Below are positions 6,725-16,200 of a stretch of DNA of 54,597 bases, one piece after another. Every line of letters begins with the position of its first letter. Position 1 is the first letter of the stretch. Source of the DNA: an uncultured Pseudomonadota bacterium (GTDB lineage: Bacteria; Myxococcota_A; Bradymonadia; Bradymonadales; Bradymonadaceae); NCBI GenBank assembly GCA_950059285.1, contig CATLTV010000009.1, positions 1-54,597 of the forward strand. Reading direction: 5' to 3'. The position numbers and the translations under genes were made by a program. The notes under the pieces were generated by a model. That model was not told the DNA's origin and searched no databases. It was given only the letters and a program-made list of their open reading frames with translations.

Positions 6725-7129
6725 TGGAGGCGGCGGGAATCGAACCCGCGTCCACAAACCTTCGGCGTCAACGAATCTACGTGTGTATTCCATGATTATT
6801 GCTTAACCTCCAAGCGGGCTGTCCATGGACAGGCCACCCGAAAAGAGGACACTTGGAAATGTCGTGTCAAGTCCAAGTATGAACCCCTTGACACCAAGTC
6901 CGCTAATCGACGCCACCAGAGGGCCGCAGACACTCCGCCCTGGTGACGTGCTCTACAAAGAGAGCAGTTGCCCCCTAAGGGGCAATGGCTTATGCAGCCA
7001 TTGCCTCGTAGGAGAGCTCAACGTTATCGTTGGCAATTATAGTGTTTCTGAGATTCATTAACGAGGCTATTCAGACACCTCGACACGCATCGTTGCCCTC
7101 ATTGCCCGTGTCGAACCCAGATCGCCCCC
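6725..7129 (-). ncRNA. ssrA: tmRNA (transfer-messenger RNA)
   Basis: The 5' end GGGGGCG (from 7129) pairs with CGCCTCC at the 3' end (complement of 6726-6732) to form the 7-bp acceptor stem with one G-U pair. The 3' T-arm GCGGG-TTCGATT-CCCGC is intact. The tag frame runs from a GCC at 7034 to a TAA at 6990 and encodes ANDNVELSYEAMAA, with the AA ending needed for proteolysis. After the discriminator A the genome reads CTC, so CCA is not encoded and must be added. With SmpB, the RNA rescues ribosomes stalled on broken mRNA. Its 3' end is the apparent island insertion site. Confidence 0.95.
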
Positions 7130-7240
7130 AGGTACAACGCGCTCAAGAACGCAACTTCATTATCACCACCACAATAACGTTCGATTTTCAAAGAACCCTG
7201 CACAACACACATTCGCTCATGCAGGCACACTCAAAGTAAG

Positions 7241-7267
7241 CGCCCCCAGATTGTCGTCAAGGGGGCG
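7241..7267 (-). terminator. Hairpin after smpB
   Basis: CGCCCCC (7241-7247) and GGGGGCG (7261-7267) form a 7-bp GC stem between the smpB stop and the tmRNA 5' end. The T-tract is poor, so termination may be partial. Confidence 0.45.
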
Positions 7268-7324
7268 AGCACTATAACAACAGCAACCCAGAACATCAAG
7301 CGTGCTGTTGAGGTTTACGCAAAG

Positions 7325-7831
7325 TTAGCGCCAGTCGCCTCGCATACGGTGATGCTGTGCGTGCGCTCGAGCCACGTCCCTGGCCGCTTCTCGCTTGGCT
7401 ACAGACTCGCGTTTATCAAACTGCTTCTTACCCTTACACAATCCAATCTCGCACTTCACGCGGCCATCCTTCAGGTACAAACTCAGAGGAATCAGCGTGA
7501 ATCCTGCCTGCTCCACCTTGTTCTGTAACCTGCGCAGCTCGCGCTTGTGCAACAACAACTTGCGTGGACGCTGCGGCTCGTGGTTCTCATGTGTGCCCTT
7601 GGAATATGGCGAGATATGCGCGCTGAGCAACCACAGCTCGTTATCATCAAAACGAGCGTAGGCATCTACAAGCTGAACCTTGTGATCGCGCAAACTCTTG
7701 ACCTCTGTACCCAATAACACGATGCCCGCCTCATAACGCTCCTCCACAAAATAATTGTGCAGAGCCTTGCGGTTACGTGTCAGCACATGATCCGCGTTTG
7801 TGCTGGCTGTTGATTTCTTCTTGCTCGCCAT
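7325..7831 (-). CDS. smpB: SsrA-binding protein SmpB
   Basis: This 168-residue protein matches SmpB throughout: NRKALHNYFVEERYEAG near the N-terminus, LLGTEVKSLRDHKVQL, DAYARFDDNELWL, then AHISPYSKGTHENHEP and RKLLLHKREL, LIPLSLYLKDGRVKCEIG and the basic tail KKQFDKRESVAKREA. SmpB folds as an OB barrel that binds the tRNA-like domain of tmRNA and places it in the A site of stalled ribosomes; the basic tail occupies the empty mRNA channel. The tmRNA gene lies 195 bases downstream on the same strand, a common and functionally matched arrangement. Confidence 0.97.
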   Translation of the reverse strand: MASKKKSTASTNADHVLTRNRKALHNYFVEERYEAGIVLLGTEVKSLRDHKVQLVDAYARFDDNELWLLSAHISPYSKGTHENHEPQRPRKLLLHKRELRRLQNKVEQAGFTLIPLSLYLKDGRVKCEIGLCKGKKQFDKRESVAKREAARDVARAHAQHHRMRGDWR

Positions 7832-7946
7832 ATCTCACCTTCTAACGTTGTTCTGTATCATCTCTAGTTGCCGCCCCCCACCTCATGGCAGTGACAACAA
7901 AACCACACTGACTCTAACCTCATTCCATCAGAAATCAAGCGTGCTC

Positions 7947-7991
7947 AAAAAAGAGGAGGCGCGCGTTGCCATCAAGCAACGCGCGCCTCCT
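7947..7991 (-). terminator. Long-stem terminator after the Tudor-like gene
   Basis: Arms 7954-7969 and 7976-7991 are perfect 16-bp complements (AGGAGGCGCGCGTTGC) with a 6-nt loop. On the minus strand the hairpin is followed by a T-run (complement of the A-run 7947-7952), so it terminates the 8023-8517 gene. Confidence 0.85.
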
Positions 7992-8022
7992 TCTCACGAT
8001 GGTGCCTTACGCGACACTACAC

Positions 8023-8517
8023 CTAGTCGAGGTTGCGGTTATCACACACAAGCTTGCGGATACCATCCTCGAAAAGCACGGAGATCTTTGTATCGCTCAA
8101 TTCCTCAAGCACAAAGCCCACACCAAATTTCTTGTGCTCAATGGTGTCATTCTGCACAAACGCTGACTTCAATGAATAAGGCTTTGGCACGGCTGCCTCG
8201 GTCTTTTCATTCATCTTCTCCCATGCCTTGAGCTGGCCTTCAGGCTTGGAGAGTTCGGCAAAGTTCAACACACCCTCAACCATGGTGCGCGCTGCCTTGC
8301 GACGAGCCTGTGCTCGCTTGGGGTTCGCTGCAAGAGCTGACTCCACAGATGCTTCACTCAGATAGTCATCCTTCTTGCTGCTCTTGCTTGATGGGGCCTC
8401 CTCGATCTCACTCAGATCAAGGTCCTCATCTGCATCCATATCAGGGTCAAAATCCTCATCAAAATCATCAAATGATTCATCAAGGCCATCGTCCTTTCCA
8501 ATCTCGTCTTCTACCAT
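8023..8517 (-). CDS. Acidic protein with a C-terminal Tudor-like domain, 164 aa
   Basis: The first ~40 residues are extremely acidic (DDGLDESFDDFDEDFDPDMD). A basic linker follows (KRAQARRKAARTMVEG). The last ~45 residues, FVQNDTIEHKKFGVGFV then SVLFEDGIRKLV, resemble the small Tudor/SH3-like barrel at the C-terminus of UvrD/PcrA helicases and CarD-like RNA-polymerase-binding proteins (pattern: V-H-x-FG-G-V, then V-F-DG-K-L). A role in nucleic-acid or polymerase binding is inferred. It is transcribed with smpB in the same direction, but a strong terminator lies between them. Confidence 0.65.
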   Translation of the reverse strand: MVEDEIGKDDGLDESFDDFDEDFDPDMDADEDLDLSEIEEAPSSKSSKKDDYLSEASVESALAANPKRAQARRKAARTMVEGVLNFAELSKPEGQLKAWEKMNEKTEAAVPKPYSLKSAFVQNDTIEHKKFGVGFVLEELSDTKISVLFEDGIRKLVCDNRNLD

Positions 8518-8716
8518 TGCGTCTCACCCTCGTTGTTCGTGTTACCCAAAGTCAATGTCTAAAACCTGTGTCGAACCGTGTATTCTAACCCTTCAAAACT
8601 CAAGGCAAATACACCACGACCAGAACGCATCCACATGTAGCTACAAAGCCATTCGTGTGTGTGTGCTCTGGTCGTCGTATGCACAGCAACGCCCTCTTAC
8701 GTCAAGAGAAAAAGCG

Positions 8717-9871
8717 TCACTTTGCCTCTTCTTTTGCCTCGGCAGGCTTGTCGCCCTCTTTGGGAGCCTCTTGCTTGCCCTCTTCTTTTACCTCAGCACC
8801 CTCTTTTTTCTCGTCCTTCTTCTCATCGCCCTTCTTGGCCTCTTCCTGCTTCTTCTCCAGGCGGTCAATCGCAAAGCGCGCATATGCCTTGAGCTGATCC
8901 TCGGGGAAGCTCGCCTTGACCTTGAAGTCACCACGCTTGAACTCACTCTCCACAACCTTGAAGAACTCGGTCTTTGTGGGCGCGCCAAGCTTCACGTCCT
9001 CGGGTACATTGGCGATCTTACGTGTCGCTGCATCAATTTTTGCCGAGAGCAAGGGCTCTGCCGCCGCAAGCGCCTCTTCTGGTGTGCCGCGACGATCAAT
9101 GCTGCCTTCGGCGACAAAGAAGATGACCTTGTTCTCCGCATCATACAGCTCGTCCTTGACCAGCGCGGGCTTGAGATCCTGCTCGAATCGCTGCGCAATC
9201 TCCTCGACCTCAACCTCGTCACGAAGCGCCGCCGCACGGGCAGTTGCCTCTTTCCTGATCTTTGGCAGCGCATAAAGATTCCCCACCTTGTCAAACACAT
9301 CGGCGGCTTCCTTCTTTTTCCCCTCGGCCACAAGCTTCTCGCCACGCTCCTGGAGGAAGTCCACAAGCATCGTGTTCAGGCGAGGGTTCTTGGTGTCATA
9401 CTTGAGCCCCTTGCTGACCACTTCCTCAAACTTCTGAGGGTTGGCATTCTTGTCCATGGAGTCAGCCCAGTCCCTGTACAGGTCGGGGAAGTAACTCTCT
9501 TCCATCAGCTGGCGAATTCTCTTTTGCTCGATCTTCTCCTTGTCATTGGAGGGCTTCTCACTTTCAAGCTTGCTCCACAACGCGAGCAGACGCTCCTCGG
9601 CTTCCTTGTATTGCTTCTTCTTCACATCTACCTGTGAGCGCAGGATAATCGCCTGTGAGCTGTTGGGCTCTTTTTTCAGCGCTTCCTCAAGTACGCTCTC
9701 GGCGCGATCCACATTACCCGCCTGAAGTGCACTGTCAGCCTCGATCATCAGATCCTTGGCAGACTTCTCACACCCCGTCACAAACAGCGCACCACTCAGT
9801 ACGCACCCTGCGACCAGCGCACGCATCATCATTGTCTTGGAACGTACAGCAGACCTCATTGCCTTCATCAT
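8717..9871 (-). CDS. TPR-containing lipoprotein, 384 aa
   Basis: The start at 9871 follows AAGGAGATAA. The N-terminus is basic and hydrophobic and ends in the lipobox FVTGC (Cys34), so the protein should be lipid-anchored. Residues ~40-120 contain TPR-like helix pairs (ALQAGNVDRAESVLEEALKK, then YKEAEERLLALW), with more helical repeats further on. The C-terminal ~45 residues are a low-complexity Lys/Glu/Ala stretch (repeats such as KKDEKKEGAEVKEEG). A scaffold or assembly role in the envelope is likely; the partner is unknown. Confidence 0.8.
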   Translation of the reverse strand: MMKAMRSAVRSKTMMMRALVAGCVLSGALFVTGCEKSAKDLMIEADSALQAGNVDRAESVLEEALKKEPNSSQAIILRSQVDVKKKQYKEAEERLLALWSKLESEKPSNDKEKIEQKRIRQLMEESYFPDLYRDWADSMDKNANPQKFEEVVSKGLKYDTKNPRLNTMLVDFLQERGEKLVAEGKKKEAADVFDKVGNLYALPKIRKEATARAAALRDEVEVEEIAQRFEQDLKPALVKDELYDAENKVIFFVAEGSIDRRGTPEEALAAAEPLLSAKIDAATRKIANVPEDVKLGAPTKTEFFKVVESEFKRGDFKVKASFPEDQLKAYARFAIDRLEKKQEEAKKGDEKKDEKKEGAEVKEEGKQEAPKEGDKPAEAKEEAK

Positions 9872-10563
9872 TTATCTCCTTACCAGCTTATATTGATATG
9901 AGCCTCATGAGCTCAACATCGCTTTCATAAAAGACTAACATATTCATACTTTATCGTCTCCCCATGCCCACGATTCTAATCACGGCCAGTCAACGTTACA
10001 GCATCATCATAAAACAGCAAGAAACTTCCCCTGATCCATATGCTTTTCCACATGCCAACATATCACCATCGCCTGGTGCCCTTGATAATACATACACTTA
10101 CATCCACTTACATCACATCTTTTCCTCGTGTCATCCGCATCACCGCATCACCACACCGCACCACAACGGAGATTGACATCAACCCTGATGGCGTTTAACT
10201 TATCGATGGCTCTGGCGGCTTGAAACAATTTCACAGAGGTTTACTGTATTTGTAGCGCTTTGATGTGCCTGAAAATACACGCATTCCTCTGTCTTTGACG
10301 CATATCCCTTCCACCATGCGTACCCGCACAGGTGACAATCTTATAAAGTCATCACTTGCGCGGTCACGTGCCAGACAGTAAATAACCGTCACTTTGAGAT
10401 CTGGTGTTGTCGTACATTACGCATGAACACACTGGCATGATGCCAGAGTTTTCACGCGTTGCGTCACACCATAAACACACAAGGGAGTCGCAGGCTATCT
10501 TCTCGCGTTACATGTGTTGCGAGGATACGCAGGCTCCCATCGTTGTAAGGAGATAAAGTCCAT
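9872..10563. other. Intergenic region upstream of ffh
   Basis: About 690 bases separate the divergent TPR lipoprotein gene and ffh. I see no convincing gene on either strand: open frames such as 9964-10176 have no ribosome-binding site and low-complexity His/Thr composition. I looked for a 4.5S/SRP RNA because ffh follows and did not find its conserved GGAAGCAGCCAAGGC core. The promoters of both genes presumably lie here. Confidence 0.6.
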
Positions 10564-12219
10564 ATGGGTATGTTTGATGTGGTGTCCAAGGGGTTCCGTG
10601 ATGTGCGTAACCGCTTTGAGGGCAAGAAAGAGCTGACAGAAGAAAACATTGACGAAGCACTCCAGCAAATCCGCATGAGTATGCTGGAAGCTGATGTGAA
10701 CTTTCGCATCGTCAAAGGTTTCCTTCGTCGCGTGAAGGAAAAGGCCCTCGGTGAAGTGGTCAAGGTCAAGGTCGGTAAGAAAGGTGAGAAACTTGAGGTC
10801 TCCGCGGGTGACCACTTCATCAAGATTTGTCACGATGAGCTTGAAAACCTCATGGGGCCAGTGGATACATCCATCGTCTTTGAAAACCCCCGTCTTGGAC
10901 CAACCAAGATCATGATGGTCGGCCTCCAGGGTGCTGGTAAAACCACCACCACCGCAAAACTCGCCAAGCACATCATCGACCGTCACGGCAAGCGTCCTCT
11001 CCTCGTGGGTGCCGACGTCTACCGTCCCGCTGCTATCGAGCAGCTTCGCGTCCTCGGTGCAAGCCTCGATATCCCCGTCTTCTCCAAGGAAGGTGGCGAC
11101 CCTATCGAAATCTGTCGCGAAGCCATCAACTACGCTGAGCGCGAAGATCGCAACGTCATCCTGTTTGATACCGCGGGCCGCCTCGCTGTGGATGACACCC
11201 TGATGAGCGAGCTTGAGCAAATCGTCGACAAGACCAAGCCTCAGAACATCTTCCTCGTCGCTGACTCCATGATCGGTCAGGATGCCGTGAACACCGCCAA
11301 GGAGTTCAACGATCGCCTCGAGATCGATGGCTTCATCATGACCAAACTCGACGGTGATGCTCGCGGTGGTGCCGCACTCTCCATCAAGGAAGTCACTGGC
11401 AAACCCATCAAATTTATTGGTGTCGGTGAGAAAGTTGATGACCTCGAAGAGTTCCGCCCTGAAGGTCTTGCAAACCGTATCCTCGGATTCGGCGATGTCA
11501 TGGGCCTCATGCAGCGCTTTGAAAAAACACTCAGCGAAGACGATGCCGCTCGCGCCGAGCAAGACGCCATGCGTATGCTCTCCGGTGAATTCGACTTCAA
11601 CGACTTCTATAACCAGCTTGAGCAGATCTCCAAGCTTGGCTCCCTCAAGGACCTCATGGAAATGATGCCCTTCTTCAACGGTGCCATCCCTGAAGATCTG
11701 AACCTCGATGATAGCGAACTCACCAAAATTCGCGCCATCATCCAGTCCATGACCCACAAAGAGCGTACTCAGCCCGATTACCTCACACGTCAACCCTCTC
11801 GCCTTCGTCGTATCGCCAAGGGTGCGGGTCAACCTCATGAGAAGGTCGAGCAGGTCGTGCAGCAGTTCAACATGATGCGCGGCATGATGCAGCAGTTCAG
11901 CTCCATGGGCGGCGGCTTCCTCGGAAAGCTCCCTGGCTTCAAGCAGCTCAACATGATGCGCCAGCTCAAAGACATGGACATCGGAGCCCTCTTCGGTGAC
12001 ATGATGAACGCTCAGGGCAACCCCAACGCTGCACAGGGTCCTGGCGGCGGACTCATGGGCCTCCCTGGCTTTGATGGCCTCAACTTGCCTCCTGGCTACA
12101 CACCACCCGGTGCTCGTATGCAAGGCAACGCTCTTAACCGTGGCACAAAGTCTCGCTCCATGAGCCACAGCAAGAAGAAACGTAAGCGTAAACTCGCAAA
12201 GAAGGCGCGCAAAAAGTAA
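10564..12219 (+). CDS. ffh: Signal recognition particle protein Ffh
   Basis: This 551-residue SRP54 GTPase binds signal peptides of nascent membrane proteins and, with SRP RNA and FtsY, targets ribosomes to the membrane. The N domain (residues ~1-90) is followed by the G domain with P-loop GLQGAGKTTTTAKLA near 120, DTAGRL near 202 and TKLDGDARGGAALS near 260. The Met-rich M domain follows (FNMMRGMMQQFSSMGGGF). It is longer than the usual ~450 residues because of a Gly/Pro-rich region (AAQGPGGGLMGLPG) and a very basic tail (SHSKKKRKRKLAKKARKK). ATG 10564 is preceded by AAGGAG about 11 bases upstream. Confidence 0.97.
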   Translation: MGMFDVVSKGFRDVRNRFEGKKELTEENIDEALQQIRMSMLEADVNFRIVKGFLRRVKEKALGEVVKVKVGKKGEKLEVSAGDHFIKICHDELENLMGPVDTSIVFENPRLGPTKIMMVGLQGAGKTTTTAKLAKHIIDRHGKRPLLVGADVYRPAAIEQLRVLGASLDIPVFSKEGGDPIEICREAINYAEREDRNVILFDTAGRLAVDDTLMSELEQIVDKTKPQNIFLVADSMIGQDAVNTAKEFNDRLEIDGFIMTKLDGDARGGAALSIKEVTGKPIKFIGVGEKVDDLEEFRPEGLANRILGFGDVMGLMQRFEKTLSEDDAARAEQDAMRMLSGEFDFNDFYNQLEQISKLGSLKDLMEMMPFFNGAIPEDLNLDDSELTKIRAIIQSMTHKERTQPDYLTRQPSRLRRIAKGAGQPHEKVEQVVQQFNMMRGMMQQFSSMGGGFLGKLPGFKQLNMMRQLKDMDIGALFGDMMNAQGNPNAAQGPGGGLMGLPGFDGLNLPPGYTPPGARMQGNALNRGTKSRSMSHSKKKRKRKLAKKARKK

Positions 12220-12244
12220 TTAGGACTTGAGCGCACTGCCTGAT

Positions 12245-12296
12245 AAGATGCAGGCGCGAGTGATTTTAAAATCACTCGCGCCTGCATCTTTTTTTC
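12245..12296 (+). terminator. ffh terminator: 46-bp perfect palindrome plus T-tract
   Basis: Arms 12245-12267 and 12268-12290 are perfect 23-bp complements with no loop, followed by a T-rich run to 12296. It starts 26 bases after the ffh stop. Confidence 0.95.
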
Positions 12297-12333
12297 TTAC
12301 CACCCTCCCCTTCTTATACGCCACGCCCTCCCT

Positions 12334-13080
12334 ATGGACAGCAACACACCACACTGTCACACACACCCTGAACACCTCGCCATTGCGTGGTGCTCTTCTT
12401 GCCAGAAACCTCTCTGCCATTATTGCTTTAGCAACAATATCAGGGGCTTGTGCATTTGTGACGCGTGCAAAGAACACAATGTCCAGTCAGGCACGCCCTG
12501 GGATGATCCCGAGAGTCCATCCGCATTCAATGCCTTCGCCACCACCCTCTTTGATATCCTGCGCTCACCACAAAAGTTCTGGCACACCATCCCCAGTCAG
12601 GCAAAACCAGCACCCGCGCTCGTGTTTGCGCTCATCTGCATCCTCTCAGGAAGCATGATGCATTACGCATGGCTCTTCATCCTGCAACCCGACATCATGT
12701 CGACCTTCCAGGAAGGGCTCAACATCCAGATGCCCGACCAGCTCTTCAAATCATTTATCTTTATACGCATCATCATGATCGCCCCCGTGCACCTTCTTGT
12801 GCACACCTTTCTGCTCCACTTCCTACTCTCTGGCGTGGGCAAACAAAAGTCCAACCTCAAACTCACAGGCCGCATCGTGGGCTACAGTTGTGGCGCCTAT
12901 ATCCTCTACTTCATCCCACCACTTGGAGGACTCCCCATTGGACAGCTCGCGGCGTTTGTCTGGGTATATCTGTCAGAGTATGGTGCACTCACACACTACT
13001 ACCCCAACGCCTCAAGCACGCGATTAAGCATCACCGCCCTGCTCGCTATTTATGGGAGCACCATCCTCACGGCGGTGTAG
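12334..13080 (+). CDS. B-box-type zinc finger plus Yip1-like membrane protein, 248 aa
   Basis: The first ~45 residues carry paired metal ligands in B-box spacing: CHTHPEHLAIAWCSSCQKPL, then CHYCFSNNIRGLCICDAC. Residues ~90-248 contain four or five hydrophobic segments (ALVFALICILSGSM, IIMIAPVHLLVHTFLLHFLL, YILYFIPPLGGLPI, ITALLAIYGSTILTAV) in the pattern of Yip1-family membrane domains. The zinc finger is expected to face the cytoplasm. Proteins with this two-part layout are common in myxobacteria and relatives, with no known function. No ribosome-binding site is obvious. The gene follows the ffh terminator. Confidence 0.75.
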   Translation: MDSNTPHCHTHPEHLAIAWCSSCQKPLCHYCFSNNIRGLCICDACKEHNVQSGTPWDDPESPSAFNAFATTLFDILRSPQKFWHTIPSQAKPAPALVFALICILSGSMMHYAWLFILQPDIMSTFQEGLNIQMPDQLFKSFIFIRIIMIAPVHLLVHTFLLHFLLSGVGKQKSNLKLTGRIVGYSCGAYILYFIPPLGGLPIGQLAAFVWVYLSEYGALTHYYPNASSTRLSITALLAIYGSTILTAV

Positions 13081-13212
13081 CACCAGGGAGCTCACCTGCG
13101 AGCCCATCGTGTGGGATGTGCAAAAAAAGGCCCATTCACAATTCATATCAATCACTTATCTATCTTGAGCGAGGCTGGTGCAGCGGCAGGCAAAGCCGTA
13201 GGGACTACAGCT

Positions 13213-16200
13213 TTACTGGAGCACGAAGTTTGCTGTCCAGGCTGTTGGCCATTGTGTCGCAGGTAAATAATCGTTTCCAAAGTTACCAAAGTAACCCCCA
13301 CTTGAGGTCAAACCACCATAGTAAGAAAATGCCATGTAAAAGGAGTGATCATCACGCGGATGAATGAACAGCGGTGACGTGGCATACATTTGCCCATCGG
13401 CTCGTAACCCCACATTCTTCACTCCCCACGACTCTCGACGCACAAGCTCTCCATCCCAGTACGCGATCTTCGTTGTGGGATACGTGGAGTCGATAAAAAA
13501 TATACGCTCGTCATCAATCGCCCGCACATCACCAATAAAGTTATGGGCAAGCTTGAAGTTCACCTCCTTTCCAGAAGTGTCCAGACGAGCATACCAGCGA
13601 CTCTCCACGATCCGCCCCAACACCTCAACCTGACGACCAATCGCCTCGCTGGGAAGTCCCCCCAGATGGACCGCATGCTGTGAAAACGCACAGGTCGAAT
13701 AGGGGACCTGAACTGCCAAGCGCTCTTCAAGATCTTCAGAATAATAGATGACCTTGTTATTCCTGATATCCAGCTCTTTGGTACACGCGATCCACCCCTC
13801 CTCCAGGCCATGCAACGTGAGATGACTCACCATGGCCGCGTCAACCTCATGAAGCACCATCCCACGCTCATCAAAGACTCGCAGGATCCTCTCCTGAGCA
13901 GTGGAGAGCAACACCACACGTTTATCTCCCTTGTAGAGCCACTGAAGGGGAGTCTCATCCTGAAGCACCGCCCACCCAAAGGATTGCTCTTCCAAGGTTG
14001 CATCATCCAATACAAACCAACCCTTACGAGCACCAGCCACACCATGGAGATCGTGTTGTAACTTTGAAGCAGCCTGCAACCACAGCTTACCATCAAAGAA
14101 ATCAAGCTGCTCTACCTCATAGTCCACCACACAACGCTCATGCAAGAGTTCTCCAGCAGCGCTCCAGCGGGCCAGACGAGTTGCAAACACCCCTTCCCCC
14201 GCACATGAGCTGATTGTCTCCCTGTACGCGACGATGTGCTCGCCTGCTTGATTGACCGTCGCTGCGAGCACAATACCGTCATGCTCAAGCTCATGAAGCT
14301 GCTTCAAGTCACGAAGATAGAGATTCCTCCTGTCTACCTGAATGGTCATGTTCCAAGGACGGTCAACAAGCGTCCATGGCATCGCGCGATTGGCGTACAG
14401 GGACATGGGGTCGATGTCCAACTGCTTGATCGCCTCAATATTGGTGACAGGCTGATAGGTGGAAGACGATATAGCCATGTAACTCAAGCTATTGCCAACC
14501 TGAGGTTGATAAATACGCCCACGCTCAAGCGTCACCTCACAACTCTCACGGCACTCCACGCCATTGATCACAAATGAGGTGTCTTCAAGAGCTGGATTCT
14601 CTTCCTCATCCAGAGCAACCCTGTCCTCAATCACAACCGGAACAATGTATGAAGGCACCCCATCACGCGGAAAGAGCCAGCGTGTATTGCCCGTTGCAAA
14701 CTCCCCATGACGACCAATATCAGCCTGAGGATAGTAGTTAAGCACATCCGTCTGGTACATGGAGACATAGGAGAGGTCTGTCTCCACAAGGCTCATGTTC
14801 CCTGTGTGATGTAGCTCAAACTCACCAGTCTCAAGATCAACCACGGTCCAGACAACCAGCCCGCCATGATGTCGCAAACCCATCGCGACAATGTATGCCT
14901 TGTTATCCCTGATCTTGAACTCAAACGGATTACCAATACCAAGATCCTGGCGCTGCCACATCTCGCCATCAAATCGAGCAAGTATGAGCCGATCATGTAT
15001 AGAATACTCAAAGTTATCGCCCGCAAAGCGAGGCTCTGGGCGCTCGGAATACACAGCATACAGATCCCCTGCATCATTCCACGCATAGAGCGTGCGAAGG
15101 TCTGGAGAAACACGCCCTAGACGTGGCTCTGGAGCCTCTTCAAAGCGTTGAAATATCTGGCTCCCTGGCTCAGTCTCAATATGGTAATTATGGGCGACCA
15201 TGATCATCAACCGCCCATCAGGATGCATGGTGGCCCGGAGCCCCTGCCCCACTTGCCCCTCAAGTGGAATCGCACGCTTTTCTAACCAGTATCCATTCTC
15301 CATCAACTCAAACAAACGCTGCCCCATGGTGGTGATAAACACAGGTCGACCATCCGGTCGGAGCACTGCTGTCATCTCATCCTGAATACCAAAGGGCCGC
15401 TCCATCTGTCCCACGACCTCGGCAGCTCCCTCCTGTTGTGGATTGGCTGCATCATAGGACCAGATCTCCATCTGAGCATCCCGGTTCCAGTTCGCCGCAT
15501 ACCCCTGATTTTTATCATTGATAATGAGCGCCGTCGCGCGAGGAAACCCATTGGCAGGCCGCAAACCACACCACTCAGGATCGGTCACCATGTGCTCACC
15601 GCCTGCCACATGCAGTTCCCCACGCGCATCCCACGCCACACGAGCGGCGTCGTCACCATTTGGTGCCTCCTCATGGGTTAAAAATGGGAGCGTTGACTGC
15701 TGTTGATAGTCTCCTGGCGCAATGCAACGATCGATATGATGAAAGGTCAACGTTTGAGCGCTGCTTCCCGACTGAAGAACGAGCCGCTCCCCAACAATGA
15801 ACTCCTTGATCTCCAGGACCTCTTGTTGACCACCACTACGACTCACGAGGGTGATCTTCCCCTCATCAACTGAAAAGGTTGAATCCACAAAGATCCCTGT
15901 GGATTGTGTGGCGTCAGCGTCACCATTGTATGTCGCGCTCCACTCCACATCAGGGAATTGTTCGGGATTTTTTCGCAACGCGAGCAGCTGGTACTCGGAG
16001 CTCTCGATGTTGGTAGGATCTTCAAGATCGTAACGTTCCACCAATGCCCACCAATAACCAGTGACATCCTCCCGCGTCACATCTTCAGGAGAGATGACAT
16101 CCCCAACCTCAGGCTCACGACATCCACCTCGACAGGACACATTGAACGCTATAAGCATCACACAGCATATCACCACCGAGAAACATCTGGACCTGAACAT
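13213..16200 (-). CDS. Very large lipoprotein, 995 aa, unknown function
   Basis: The N-terminus is a lipoprotein signal ending in FNVSC (Cys23), followed by a Cys-containing linker RGGCREPEVGD. The remaining ~970 residues are rich in Trp, aromatic residues and beta-type repeats resembling propeller blades (for example GYAANWNRDAQMEIWSYDA, LYAWNDAGDLYAV, LARFDGEMWQRQDLG, HIVAYRETISSC). No named domain is recognised. It ends WPTAWTANFVLQ. It probably sits on the outer membrane, as a sensor, binder or adhesion-type protein. It is transcribed alone. Confidence 0.75.
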   Translation of the reverse strand: MFRSRCFSVVICCVMLIAFNVSCRGGCREPEVGDVISPEDVTREDVTGYWWALVERYDLEDPTNIESSEYQLLALRKNPEQFPDVEWSATYNGDADATQSTGIFVDSTFSVDEGKITLVSRSGGQQEVLEIKEFIVGERLVLQSGSSAQTLTFHHIDRCIAPGDYQQQSTLPFLTHEEAPNGDDAARVAWDARGELHVAGGEHMVTDPEWCGLRPANGFPRATALIINDKNQGYAANWNRDAQMEIWSYDAANPQQEGAAEVVGQMERPFGIQDEMTAVLRPDGRPVFITTMGQRLFELMENGYWLEKRAIPLEGQVGQGLRATMHPDGRLMIMVAHNYHIETEPGSQIFQRFEEAPEPRLGRVSPDLRTLYAWNDAGDLYAVYSERPEPRFAGDNFEYSIHDRLILARFDGEMWQRQDLGIGNPFEFKIRDNKAYIVAMGLRHHGGLVVWTVVDLETGEFELHHTGNMSLVETDLSYVSMYQTDVLNYYPQADIGRHGEFATGNTRWLFPRDGVPSYIVPVVIEDRVALDEEENPALEDTSFVINGVECRESCEVTLERGRIYQPQVGNSLSYMAISSSTYQPVTNIEAIKQLDIDPMSLYANRAMPWTLVDRPWNMTIQVDRRNLYLRDLKQLHELEHDGIVLAATVNQAGEHIVAYRETISSCAGEGVFATRLARWSAAGELLHERCVVDYEVEQLDFFDGKLWLQAASKLQHDLHGVAGARKGWFVLDDATLEEQSFGWAVLQDETPLQWLYKGDKRVVLLSTAQERILRVFDERGMVLHEVDAAMVSHLTLHGLEEGWIACTKELDIRNNKVIYYSEDLEERLAVQVPYSTCAFSQHAVHLGGLPSEAIGRQVEVLGRIVESRWYARLDTSGKEVNFKLAHNFIGDVRAIDDERIFFIDSTYPTTKIAYWDGELVRRESWGVKNVGLRADGQMYATSPLFIHPRDDHSFYMAFSYYGGLTSSGGYFGNFGNDYLPATQWPTAWTANFVLQ

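Noticed and set aside
9872-10563. SRP 4.5S RNA gene next to ffh
   Set aside because: I searched by eye for the conserved GGAAGCAGCCAAGGC core and its stem and did not find it on either strand.
10495-12168. 557-residue open frame on the minus strand across ffh
   Set aside because: It is antisense to ffh, whose GTPase motifs are unmistakable; the antisense frame is Glu/His/Val-rich as expected from a shadow.
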